Assembly: GCF_000381265.1 (NCBI RefSeq)
Contig: NZ_KB906277.1
Location: 1 to 64,000, forward strand
Source of the DNA: Curvibacter lanceolatus ATCC 14669
Lineage (GTDB): Bacteria > Pseudomonadota > Gammaproteobacteria > Burkholderiales > Burkholderiaceae_C
Length of the DNA: 64,000 bases
Direction: 5' to 3'
Within the stretch, counting starts at the first letter, position 1; each line of letters opens with the position of its first letter. Of the stretch, positions 43,068 to 50,912 are shown in pieces. The notes under the pieces are model-generated. The model did not search any database. It was given only the letters and a program-made list of their open reading frames with translations, and had not been told where the DNA came from. Made by a program: the position numbers and the translations under genes.

Positions 43068-43904
43068 TCAATACTGGATCTGCGCCACGGCGCGCAGTTG
43101 CTCGGGGGTGGCACTGCCGAAGCCGAAGAACTCCAGGTAGGCCGGGATCATCTCGAACAGCATGTCGGTGCCCAGCTGCACCGGGCAGCCCTTGGCCATG
43201 GCGGCTTGCAGCAAGGGGGTGTAGGCCTGCTTCATCACCACTTCACCGACAAAGGTGCCGGGGGCAATGCGGTCCACATCAAAGGGCAGCGGGTCGCCGT
43301 CCTTCATGCCCAGGGGGGTGGCGTTGACGACCAGTTCGAAGCCGGCCGGGTCGTTCGAGCCCGTGCTCACGGTGAGCGCCGGGTAGTGGGCACGCAGGCG
43401 GCCAGCCAGGGCCTCGCAGGCGGCGGTGTTGAAGTCGAACAAGGCCATGTCGGCCACGCCGGCGGCCGCCAGCGAGGCGGCGATGGCCGAGCCCACGCCG
43501 CCGCAGCCCGAGACCAGCACGCGCCGGCCGGCCAGGGCAAAGCCCTTGCGCTCCACGCCGCGCACAAAGCCGGCGCCATCGAACTGGTCGCCCAGCAGGC
43601 TGCCGTCGGGGCGCAGCAAGAGGGCGTTGCAGGCGCCGGCGATGCGGGCCGTGGGGGTGGCTTCGTCCACCAGGTCCAGCGTGACCACCTTGTGCGGCAT
43701 GGTGATCAGGGCCCCGTGCAGGTTGGTGAAGCGGCGCAGCACCTGCAGGGTGTCGCGGTAGTCATCGGCCTTGACGCCCATGGGCACGACCACGGCATCG
43801 ATGCCCTGCTGCTCGAACCAGGGGTTGTAGATCATGGGCGCCTTGAAGCTCTCGGTGGGGTAGCCGATGTGGGCGATGAGTCGGGTTTTTCCGCTGATGG
43901 GCAT
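43068..43904 (-). CDS. Shikimate/quinate dehydrogenase-like protein 2 (AroE family, probable NAD type)
   Basis: The 278-residue AroE-family protein keeps the catalytic K72 (TMPHK), N93 and D109. The usual HSxSP substrate-binding motif is replaced: GYPTESFKAP. The nucleotide loop has GCGGVG then LFDFN; the acidic residue at the end of beta-2 argues for NAD+. I chose the ATG at 43904, six codons inside a TTG-started frame, for family length and a nearby GGA. A terminator separates it from the MHS transporter gene upstream, so it has its own promoter. Confidence 0.82.
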   Translation of the reverse strand: MPISGKTRLIAHIGYPTESFKAPMIYNPWFEQQGIDAVVVPMGVKADDYRDTLQVLRRFTNLHGALITMPHKVVTLDLVDEATPTARIAGACNALLLRPDGSLLGDQFDGAGFVRGVERKGFALAGRRVLVSGCGGVGSAIAASLAAAGVADMALFDFNTAACEALAGRLRAHYPALTVSTGSNDPAGFELVVNATPLGMKDGDPLPFDVDRIAPGTFVGEVVMKQAYTPLLQAAMAKGCPVQLGTDMLFEMIPAYLEFFGFGSATPEQLRAVAQIQY

Positions 43905-43954
43905 GTCAGTTCCAGGAGTCAAAGAGAGGTGGTGCGCCGGTGGTCAGGGTCCAT

Positions 43955-43980
43955 GAAAAAAGGCCCGCCCAGGGCGGGCC
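43955..43980 (-). terminator. Rho-independent terminator of the MHS transporter gene
   Basis: GGCCCGCC and GGCGGGCC form an 8-bp stem with a 3-base loop, followed on the minus strand by a run of T residues. It lies about 45 bases after the transporter stop. Confidence 0.85.
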
Positions 43981-44023
43981 CTCGGGCCAGCGCCCCCTGC
44001 CATGGCAGGGGGTGTGGCGGGTA

Positions 44024-45415
44024 TCAGCGCTTGGCCGAGGCCAGGGCCTGGGCGCGGGCCTGGTTGTATTCAGCCGCCGGCACGGGGGCGGCATCGGGCT
44101 TGCCCAGGTCCTTGGTCTGCAGGCGGAAGGTTTCGCGGGCGGACCAGGCTGCCAGCGAGGCGATCACGGTGATGCCCAGGGCGATGGCGCCCACGGTGGT
44201 CGGGATGTCGGCCGCGCCGGGCGGGGCGACAGCAGCGAACAGGGCCGGCAGCAGGGCCGTGAACATGGTGCCGATGTTCTGCGAGATGGCCATGGCGGTG
44301 ACGCGGGTGCGGGCCGGGAACAGCTCGGGGTAGAAGCTCGGGAACACGGCGTTGTAGCCTTGGTAGACCACGCCCCACATCAGCAGCGACATCACCACGG
44401 CCAGGGGCACGTTCTTGGTGCTGATGGCATACAGGTAGCCGAAGGACAGCAGGCCGGCACCGAGGGCGCCCACGATGATCGGGGGGCGACGACCGATGCG
44501 GTCGGACAGGTTGCCCACAAAGGGAATCACCAGCACGGCCACGATGTTGCCGAGCACCGGAATCCACAGGTACACGCTCTTGTCAAAACCGATGCCGTAG
44601 CCCGGCTGCACCGCATAGGCCGCACCGAACACGGTGGTGACCACGGGGATCACGTTCATCAAGGCCATGCAGACCACGCGCAGCATGTTGGGGCCGCTCT
44701 CGGCAAACGCCTGCACGATCGGGGCACGGGGCACGGCGCCTTGCTTGGCCTCCTCGGCGAACACCGGGGTTTCCTCGACTTCGCGGCGGATGTAGTAGCC
44801 CACGATGATGACGATGAAGCTCAGCAGGAAGGGCACACGCCAGCCCCAGCTGTTGAACTGCTCGCTCGGCAGGTAATAGGCCAGGGGCAGGAAGATGGCG
44901 GCGGCCAGGATCTGGCCGGCCTGCACGCCTTGCAGGGTGAAGCTGCCGTAATAGCCGCGACGGCCCAGGGGTGCGTGCTCCAGGATCATCGAGCTGGCGC
45001 CCGAGATCTCACCGGCCACGGCAAAACCTTGCACCAGGCGCATCAACACCAGCAGCGCCGGTGCCCACAGGCCGATCTGGTCATAGGTCGGCAGCAGGCC
45101 CACGGCCATGGTCGAGATCCCCATCAGGAACATGCACAGCACCAGCACCTGCTTGCGGCCATGGGTGTCGCCCCAATGGCCCAGGAAGAAGGCACCGATC
45201 GGGCGCGCCACATAGCCCACGCCATAGGTGGCCAGGGAGGCCACGATGGCCACGGTCGGGTTGCCCGAGGGGAAGAAGATCTGCGGGAAGATCAGCGAGG
45301 CGGCGGTGGCGTAGATGAAGAAGTCGTAATACTCCAGCACCGAGCCGATCCAGCCACTGGCGGTCGCTTTCTTGGTTTGTTGCAAGCCGTGCTTGGCGGC
45401 TTTTTGATCAGACAT
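44024..45415 (-). CDS. MHS-family MFS transporter (ShiA-like)
   Basis: The 463-residue inner-membrane protein has about twelve hydrophobic helices and the metabolite:H+ symporter motifs. These include ASGWIGSVLEYYDFFIYATAA-type residues in the first helix, GHWGDTHGRK in loop 2-3, RLVQGFAVAGEISGA near residue 135 and NLSDRIGRR in the second half. E. coli ShiA, the shikimate symporter, belongs to this family, and the neighbours make shikimate or a related acid the likely cargo. The ATG at 45415 has GGAGA upstream. It is divergent from IclR-2. Confidence 0.85.
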   Translation of the reverse strand: MSDQKAAKHGLQQTKKATASGWIGSVLEYYDFFIYATAASLIFPQIFFPSGNPTVAIVASLATYGVGYVARPIGAFFLGHWGDTHGRKQVLVLCMFLMGISTMAVGLLPTYDQIGLWAPALLVLMRLVQGFAVAGEISGASSMILEHAPLGRRGYYGSFTLQGVQAGQILAAAIFLPLAYYLPSEQFNSWGWRVPFLLSFIVIIVGYYIRREVEETPVFAEEAKQGAVPRAPIVQAFAESGPNMLRVVCMALMNVIPVVTTVFGAAYAVQPGYGIGFDKSVYLWIPVLGNIVAVLVIPFVGNLSDRIGRRPPIIVGALGAGLLSFGYLYAISTKNVPLAVVMSLLMWGVVYQGYNAVFPSFYPELFPARTRVTAMAISQNIGTMFTALLPALFAAVAPPGAADIPTTVGAIALGITVIASLAAWSARETFRLQTKDLGKPDAAPVPAAEYNQARAQALASAKR

Positions 45416-45644
45416 GGATGTCTCCAATCGTCGGTTGTGTTGTCGAATGCCGTCGTGGGGCTCCGCGTGCTGGCACGCCGGGGCCCCCGACACATCGAGG
45501 CGGCCGGCAAGCCGCTTCGGGGTGGAGGCGAATGTAGGTGGCGGGCCTGTGAAACACCAGTCCCAAGCCCTCTAATGCGTGCGATGATCGAACGCGCCTG
45601 TGCGCCAATGAATCACAATAGGGGTTTCACCCGAGGTCACCCTG

Positions 45645-46415
45645 ATGAGTCAGCCCCCCGCCATCGACCGCCAGCACCTGATCGAAGGCCTGGGAAAAGG
45701 CCTGCGCGTGCTGGAGTGTTTTTCAGACGAACACCCACGGCTGACCGCCACCGAGGCGGGCGAACTGGCCGGGCTGACCCGCACCGCGGCGCGCCGCTAC
45801 CTGCTGAGCCTGGTGCACTTCGGCTACGCCGACACCGACGGCAAACACTACTGGCTGCGCCCGCGGGTGCTGCGCATCGGGCAGACCTACCTCGAATCGG
45901 CCCGGCTGCCCAGGCTGGTGATGCCGTTTCTGCAGCGCCTGTCGATGCAGACCGGCGAGACCGGCAACCTCAGCGTGCTGGATGGCCACGACGTGGTCTA
46001 CCTGGCCCGGAGCAACTCACCGCGGGTGCTGTCGATCGGCTTTCACACCGGGGCCCGCATCCCGGCGCATTGCGTGTCGCCGGGCCCGGTGCTGCTGAGC
46101 AGCCTGGAGCCCCCGGCGCTGGCGCACTGGCTGGGCGAGCACGATTTCAGCCGCTTCACGGCCAACACCATCACCTCGCAGCCCACTTTCGAGGAATCGG
46201 TGACCCAGGCCCGTCAGCAGGGCTATGCAGCCACCGACCAATTCATCAACCTGGGCATCTGCGGGCTGTCGGTGCCCCTGGTCAATCGCAAGGGCAGCAG
46301 CGTGGGGGCCCTGAGCCTGACCTTCCAGCGCGAGGCCTATCCGGGCGACGCCGCCCTGCAGAAACTGCTGCCGGGGCTCAAGGAGATCGCCGAGATCCTG
46401 CGCGGCCTGGTCTGA
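45645..46415 (+). CDS. IclR-family regulator 2 (PcaU/PobR type)
   Basis: The 256-residue protein has the winged HTH (LTATEAGELAGLTRTAARRY region) and effector domain with LSVLDGHDVVYLAR near residue 105. It is clearly paralogous to IclR-1 and IclR-3. It is divergent from the MHS transporter and followed by the VOC and TIM-barrel genes on the same strand, so it may control either side. The ATG is preceded by GAGGTCACCCTG. Confidence 0.87.
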   Translation: MSQPPAIDRQHLIEGLGKGLRVLECFSDEHPRLTATEAGELAGLTRTAARRYLLSLVHFGYADTDGKHYWLRPRVLRIGQTYLESARLPRLVMPFLQRLSMQTGETGNLSVLDGHDVVYLARSNSPRVLSIGFHTGARIPAHCVSPGPVLLSSLEPPALAHWLGEHDFSRFTANTITSQPTFEESVTQARQQGYAATDQFINLGICGLSVPLVNRKGSSVGALSLTFQREAYPGDAALQKLLPGLKEIAEILRGLV

Positions 46416-46611
46416 AGACCCGGCCGACCCGCATGTGCCAGAGCAGAAAATGAGCGACTATCGCGCAGTCTGCGCGGCGTGCGTTTGATGCTGGCAGCGC
46501 ACCCGGCTTTCGTGCAGGCCCTTGGCAGCAATGGCGGCATACTCGCCCCATCGCCCTGCCAACGGCCGCACCAGGCCGCTGGACGGGCTGTTGCGAACCG
46601 AAGAGGACCGA

Positions 46612-47496
46612 ATGACCCCACTTGGCACCGACCGCGAAGCCGTGCCCGACATGCCCAATCGCCTGGGGCTGAACGGCATCGAATTCATCGAATACGCCAC
46701 CACACGCCCCCAGGCCCTGGGCCATGTGCTGGAGACCATGGGCTTCAAGCCGATCGCGCGGCACCGCTCGCGCGAGGTCATGCTGTACCGCCAGGGCGGC
46801 ATGAACCTGATCGTCAACGCCCACAGCGAGGACGCGCGCGTGAGCGCCCTGGTGGATGAAAAACCCGTCATCTCGGCGGTGGCCTTCCGCGTCAAGGACG
46901 CCCTGCGCGCCCACACCCGCTGCGTGGAGCTGGGCGCCTGGCCGGTGCCCAGCCATGCCCAGGCCATGGAGCTGCACATCCCGGCCATCCATGGGCCAGG
47001 CGGCAGCCGCATCTACCTGGTGGATCGCTGGACGGAGTTCTCGATCTATGACATCGACTTCAAGCCTATCCCGGGCGTGGACCAGCACCCGCCGGCCCTG
47101 GCCGGCCTGGACTACTTCGGCCTGGTGCAGTACGTGGACCCGGGCCGCAGCGAGGACTGGATCCGCTACTACGAGACCATGTTCGACTTCAGCACCGTGC
47201 CGGAGGACGAGCGCTACGGCATCCTGCCCAAGGGCAAGGTGCTGAAGAGCCCCTGCGGTCAGTTCATGTGGCAGCTGATCGAGCCTGACCCCTGGATGGA
47301 AAGCGACCGCGCGCCCGAGAACCTGGAGCGCATCGGCCTGGGCACCCCCGATGTGGGCCAGGCCGTGGCCCTGCTCAAGAGCCGCGGTGTCGAGTTCATC
47401 GAAACCAGCAGCCTGCACCCCGAGGACCGTGGCGCGCTGACGCGGCGCGAACTGGGTTCGGTGTCCTTCGAGCTCGTGCACCGCACGGGTGGCTGA
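46612..47496 (+). CDS. HPPD-like VOC protein with lost metal site
   Basis: The 294-residue protein matches the C-terminal half of QuiC1 (GGMNLIVNA near residue 62; HIPAIHGPGGSRIYLVD near residue 122). In 4-hydroxyphenylpyruvate dioxygenases and in QuiC1 two His and one Glu bind iron. Here the first His is Y168 (LDYFG), the second is R240 (LERIG) and only E287 remains (VSFELVHR). It is therefore unlikely to be a dioxygenase. It is followed 11 bases later by a TIM-barrel gene matching the other half of QuiC1. The ATG at 46612 has GAGGA five bases upstream. Confidence 0.83.
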   Translation: MTPLGTDREAVPDMPNRLGLNGIEFIEYATTRPQALGHVLETMGFKPIARHRSREVMLYRQGGMNLIVNAHSEDARVSALVDEKPVISAVAFRVKDALRAHTRCVELGAWPVPSHAQAMELHIPAIHGPGGSRIYLVDRWTEFSIYDIDFKPIPGVDQHPPALAGLDYFGLVQYVDPGRSEDWIRYYETMFDFSTVPEDERYGILPKGKVLKSPCGQFMWQLIEPDPWMESDRAPENLERIGLGTPDVGQAVALLKSRGVEFIETSSLHPEDRGALTRRELGSVSFELVHRTGG

Positions 47497-47507
47497 CAGG
47501 GGCGCCC

Positions 47508-48395
47508 ATGACGATGTTTGAAAGCTACAGCCTGGACAGCCGCACCCTGGCCGGCCCGCTGGAGGCCCGGCTGGCCGCCATCCGCCAGGCCGGTTTCGGC
47601 AAGGTGATGCTGGACGCCCGCGACGTGGTCAGCCACCCCGGGGGCGTGGCCGGCGCCGTGACCGCCCTGCGCGCCAGCGGGCTGCGCCCGGCCGGCCTGC
47701 AGACCCTGCACGACTTCGAAGGCCTGAGCGGGCCGCTGCACCAGTACAAGGTCGAGGTGGCCAAAGGCATGCTGCAAACCTGCGCCCAGCTGGGTGCGCC
47801 GCGGCTGCTGGTGAGCGCCAGCACCCTGCCCCACGCCAGCACCGATCTGGCCCGACTCGCCGCCGACCTGCACAAGCTGGCCATGCTGGCCGTGCCGCTG
47901 GGGCTGCAGGTGGCCTACAAGGCCTTGTCCTGGGGCCAGAGCGTGCGCGGCTTCCTCGATGCCTGGGATGTGGTGAGCGATGCCAACTGCAGCAACCTGG
48001 GCCTGGGCCTGGATTCTTTCCACATGTTCGCCAACGGTGACTCACTGGACGACCTGATCGAGCTCGAACCCGAACGCATCTTCCAGGTGCAACTGTCCGA
48101 CTTCATGGGCGACATCCCCGCCCCCGAAATCCCCGGCCAGACCACGCGCAGCCTGCGCGTCTTCCCCGGCCAGGGCGCCCACAGCGAACAACTGGCCGAC
48201 CTGGTGCTGCGCCTGGCCCGCCTGGGCTACACCGGCGACTACAGCCTGGACGTGAGCAACGACGACTACGCCCAACTCCCCGCCGAACACGTGGCCGCCC
48301 AAGCCCGCCAAAGCGCCGGCTGGCTCAACGACGACGTCCTCCACCGCGCCGCCCCCCTGCCCCACTGGACCCGCAGCCAGGCCAACACGCGCTGA
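47508..48395 (+). CDS. Xylose-isomerase-like TIM barrel, QuiC-related, altered metal site
   Basis: The 295-residue protein matches the N-terminal barrel of QuiC1. Of its four metal ligands, D169 (GLGLDSFH) and Q195 (VQLSDF) are kept. The first Glu is K138 (YKALSWG), and the last Glu is D248 (SLDVSND). Loss of the first Glu makes metal-dependent dehydration of 3-dehydroshikimate doubtful. It is paired with the upstream VOC protein. A binding, regulatory or altered catalytic role is possible. Confidence 0.82.
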   Translation: MTMFESYSLDSRTLAGPLEARLAAIRQAGFGKVMLDARDVVSHPGGVAGAVTALRASGLRPAGLQTLHDFEGLSGPLHQYKVEVAKGMLQTCAQLGAPRLLVSASTLPHASTDLARLAADLHKLAMLAVPLGLQVAYKALSWGQSVRGFLDAWDVVSDANCSNLGLGLDSFHMFANGDSLDDLIELEPERIFQVQLSDFMGDIPAPEIPGQTTRSLRVFPGQGAHSEQLADLVLRLARLGYTGDYSLDVSNDDYAQLPAEHVAAQARQSAGWLNDDVLHRAAPLPHWTRSQANTR

Positions 48396-48513
48396 AACGC
48401 AGAGCCTCCGATATCGCAAGATCTGGTGCCACTGCGGCCAGATGAAGCGAAAAAGGGATCTCAAACTCGAAAGTGCGCAAGGGCCCATACCGTCTGCCCT
48501 CACCCCGCCCGCA

Positions 48514-48620
48514 CCGTTCAAAAGGCTGCGGAGCAAGCCACACCAGCAGACACCGCGGAGCTGGCTTTGCCAGGCCGCTGGTGTCGTCCCTTGAGGGATG
48601 ACGCCGAAGGCGGCTCAGGG
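48514..48620 (-). repeat. Dispersed ~107-bp intergenic repeat, copy 1
   Basis: Read on the minus strand this begins CCCTGAGCCGCCTTCGGCGT, then a CCCTCAAGGGAC segment, a GGCAAAGCC segment and GCTCCGC. It matches the plus strand at 55152-55260 over nearly its whole length, so the two copies are inverted relative to one another. It lies directly downstream of the IclR-3 stop, between convergent genes. Confidence 0.8.
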
Positions 48621-48623
48621 TGG

Positions 48624-49400
48624 TCAAAGAACTTGTTGCAGTTGCATCGCCACATCCATCACCCGCGGCAGCAAGCGCGCCACCATGGCTTCGCGGCTCT
48701 GGTGCATGGTCATGGTGGCGCCCACGGCGCCCACGCATTCGCCGCGCCGCGTCTTGATGGGCACGGCAAAGCCGCGCAGGCCCGAGCTGAGCTGCTGCTC
48801 GGCCACCCAATAGCCCAGTTCGCGCGCAGCCTCCACATCGCGGCGGAACACCTCGGCATGGGTGGGTGTGTTGGCGGTGAAGGTGCTGAATTCGTGCTCG
48901 GCCACCCAGGCCTCCATGGCGGCGGGCTCCCAGGCCGACAGGATGGCCGGCCCCGGCGTGACCACATGGGCCGGCACGCGGGCACCGACCGGGAAGCCGA
49001 TCGTCACCATGCGGTTGCTCTGGCTGCGCGCCAGGTACACCACCTCATGCCCATCGAGCACGCTGAAATTGAAGTTCTCGCCGCATTCCGCCGCCAGCCG
49101 CTGGATGAAGGGCAGCACCAGGCGCGGCAGCCGCGCCGCGCTGAGGTAGCTCTGCCCCAGCATCAGCACCCGGGGCGACAGCCAGAAGCGCTTGCCATCG
49201 GTGGCGGCGTAGCCGAAGTGCACCAGGCTCAACAGATAGCGCCGAGCCGCCGTGCGCGAGATGTCGGCCCGGATCGCGGTTTCAGAGGCCGTGAGCCGGG
49301 CGTGCTCGTCGTCAAAGGCCTCAATGACCCGCAGCCCCTTGCCCAGGCCGTCGATGATGTTCTTGCGCGCAACTTCCATCACCGATTCTGTGCCGCGCAT
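48624..49400 (-). CDS. IclR-family regulator 3 (PcaU/PobR type)
   Basis: The 258-residue protein has the winged HTH (LTASETAIRADISRTAARRY region) and an effector domain with FSVLDGHEVVYLARS near residue 108. It is closely related to IclR-1 (KRFWL, NFNFSVLDGHEVVY). It stands alone, converging on the TIM-barrel gene and divergent from the antitoxin gene, so its target is not evident. An in-frame ATG seven codons later is an alternative start. A GGTGATATCCC element lies about 17 bases before the start codon. Confidence 0.86.
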   Translation of the reverse strand: MRGTESVMEVARKNIIDGLGKGLRVIEAFDDEHARLTASETAIRADISRTAARRYLLSLVHFGYAATDGKRFWLSPRVLMLGQSYLSAARLPRLVLPFIQRLAAECGENFNFSVLDGHEVVYLARSQSNRMVTIGFPVGARVPAHVVTPGPAILSAWEPAAMEAWVAEHEFSTFTANTPTHAEVFRRDVEAARELGYWVAEQQLSSGLRGFAVPIKTRRGECVGAVGATMTMHQSREAMVARLLPRVMDVAMQLQQVL

Positions 49401-49511
49401 CGCCGCGCCAACCCCTGGTGATATCCCTCAAAACAGCCATAGTGCGCACAGATTGCGCGCACGTCGCCCACCTGTCGGCGATGGCATGGTGCGGCGGGCG
49501 CTGAAAGGCAC

Positions 49512-49532
49512 TTTTAAAAACACCTTTAAAAG
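49512..49532 (+). promoter_or_regulatory. Candidate toxin-antitoxin autoregulatory site
   Basis: Two near-palindromes, TTTTAAAA at 49512-49519 and CTTTAAAAG at 49524-49532, lie side by side about 40 bases before the antitoxin ATG. Phd/YefM-type antitoxins repress their own promoters through such repeats. The AT-rich stretch could also include the promoter. Confidence 0.45.
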
Positions 49533-49569
49533 CATTAATATCAGCACCCATCTGACCACAAGGATCCCC

Positions 49570-49818
49570 ATGACCCATCTCATCCTGGCGGACATGAGTG
49601 CCAGCGTGTCCGAGCTGAAAAAAGACCCCATGGGCACCGTTGCGGCTGGCGAAGGGCTGCCCGTCGCCATCCTGAACCGCAACGCGCCCGCGTTCTATTG
49701 CATCCCTGCCAAGGCCTATGAAGCCATGCTGGAGAGGCTGGAAGACCTGGAGTTGAACGCCATCGCCAACGCCCGTGAGGGCCAAGCCATCATTGGCGTG
49801 ACGCTCGATGAGCTATGA
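49570..49818 (+). CDS. Phd/YefM-type antitoxin (StbD-like)
   Basis: The 82-residue protein has the Phd/YefM N-terminal fold (ASVSELKKDPMGTV, then PVAILNRNAPAFYCIPAKAYEAM) that binds DNA and the toxin. The C-terminal tail neutralises the toxin encoded next. The end overlaps the toxin start by 11 bases, giving translational coupling. An ATG eight codons inside is an alternative start. AAGGATCCCC precedes the chosen ATG. Confidence 0.87.
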   Translation: MTHLILADMSASVSELKKDPMGTVAAGEGLPVAILNRNAPAFYCIPAKAYEAMLERLEDLELNAIANAREGQAIIGVTLDEL

Positions 49819-50089
49819 GCTTGCCTTTCTGGACGAAGCGCTGAAAGAGTGGCGGCGGCTCGACAGCACGACACGGGAGCAGTTCAAGGCGAAACTGGCG
49901 GAGCGCCTCGCCGCCCCCCGCGTGCCAGCGGCCAAGCTCAGCGGTCACCCCGATCGCTACAAGATCAAGTTGCGCAGCGCGGGTTACCGTCTGGTCTACG
50001 AGGTGCGCGACCAGGTGCTGCTGGTGCTCGTCATCGCCGTAGGCAGACGGGACCGCAATGCGGTCTACCGGGCCGCCTCACGGCGCTGA
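49808..50089 (+). CDS. RelE-family toxin (StbE-like)
   Basis: The 93-residue protein is a RelE/ParE-fold toxin: YELAFLDEALKEWRRLD at the N-terminus, then KLSGHPDRYKIKLRSAGYRLVYEV and the C-terminal VGRRDRNAVYRAA with conserved Arg and Tyr residues. RelE members cleave ribosome-bound mRNA. The last 12 bases overlap the end of the convergent TIM-barrel gene, so the two genes share coding DNA on opposite strands. Confidence 0.9.
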   Translation: MSYELAFLDEALKEWRRLDSTTREQFKAKLAERLAAPRVPAAKLSGHPDRYKIKLRSAGYRLVYEVRDQVLLVLVIAVGRRDRNAVYRAASRR

Positions 50090-50902
50090 CTCACACGGAT
50101 CATTCAACACCGAACGGCTGGCCTCCAAGGCAGCCCGGGCCCAGGCCGTCTGGCCCAGGCGGGCCACTCGCACCTGGTGGGGCACTTCGACGCTGATGGG
50201 CAGGTCGGCCGGCAAGGCGGCAAAAATGCCGGCCAGGTCGATCACGCCCTCACCCGGCAGTTGCCGCTCGCATCGGGCGGTGTGGATCATCTGGGGCACG
50301 GTCAGGTCGGGGCCGCCAGGGGCATCGCAGATCTGGGCGTAATGCAGCAGCTCGCGCGGCAGGGCGCGCAGGTCGTCCAGCGTGGTGCTGGAGCGCCCCA
50401 CGTGCAGTGCATCGACCAGGATGCCCGCCACCCGAGGCGTGCCGGCAGCCTGCACCACGCGCAGCGCGGCACGGGCGTCGGACACCGCCGTCCAGGGCAT
50501 GAACTCCAGATCGCAGCTCAGGCCATAAGGCGCGGCCAGCTCGCACAGGCGGGCATAGCCGTCGACCAGGCGGGCCTCGTCGGTGTCGTCGCCGGCCACC
50601 AGCAGGGCCTTGGCCTGCAAGGCGGCACCGGCTTCGAGCAGGGGGCGGTAGGCCAGCGGGTCAAAACCCTCGCCGATGCGGATGATCTCGAGGTCGAACA
50701 CGCCCACCCCCGTGTCGCGCTGGGCGGCCAGGGTTTCGCGCTGCTGCACCGGGTCGTCCAGCCAGGCCTGAAAGGGGCCTCCGAGGCCGTTGGGCAGCAA
50801 GCGCAGCCCGACATGGGCATAGCCCAGTTCGGCGCCCAGGCGCAGCATCGCCGCGGGGGTGAGGGCCCCCGCGGTCAGGTAGGCCAATGAGTAGGTCCGC
50901 AT
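50078..50902 (-). CDS. Sugar-phosphate isomerase/epimerase-like TIM barrel (intact metal site)
   Basis: The 274-residue protein is a xylose-isomerase-like barrel. The four metal ligands align with QuiC and related enzymes: E133 (CDLEFMPW), D164 (ILVDALH), Q190 (HYAQICDAP) and E239 (ISVEVPH). It is the last gene of an IclR-4, flavoprotein, NIPSNAP and barrel operon, 10 bases after the NIPSNAP stop. The operon suggests it isomerises or dehydrates a hydroaromatic keto acid made or used by the flavoprotein; this is inference. Confidence 0.84.
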   Translation of the reverse strand: MRTYSLAYLTAGALTPAAMLRLGAELGYAHVGLRLLPNGLGGPFQAWLDDPVQQRETLAAQRDTGVGVFDLEIIRIGEGFDPLAYRPLLEAGAALQAKALLVAGDDTDEARLVDGYARLCELAAPYGLSCDLEFMPWTAVSDARAALRVVQAAGTPRVAGILVDALHVGRSSTTLDDLRALPRELLHYAQICDAPGGPDLTVPQMIHTARCERQLPGEGVIDLAGIFAALPADLPISVEVPHQVRVARLGQTAWARAALEASRSVLNDPCESAP

Positions 50903-50912
50903 GGCCCGGGCC

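Noticed and set aside
33491-43904. Aromatic amino-acid biosynthesis cluster, because of aroE and aroQ homologues
   Set aside because: There is no aroB, aroK, aroA or aroC; the AroE copies look NAD-dependent, lack the usual substrate motif, and sit with quiC1, IclR regulators and transporters.
43940-46453. Open frame of about 837 codons on the plus strand spanning the MHS transporter and IclR-2 region
   Set aside because: It runs antisense to the transporter and out of frame with IclR-2, and has a low-complexity His/Gln/Gly composition.
46612-47496. 4-Hydroxyphenylpyruvate dioxygenase
   Set aside because: Two of three iron ligands are missing (Y168 and R240 in place of His), and the match is to the C-terminal half of QuiC1.
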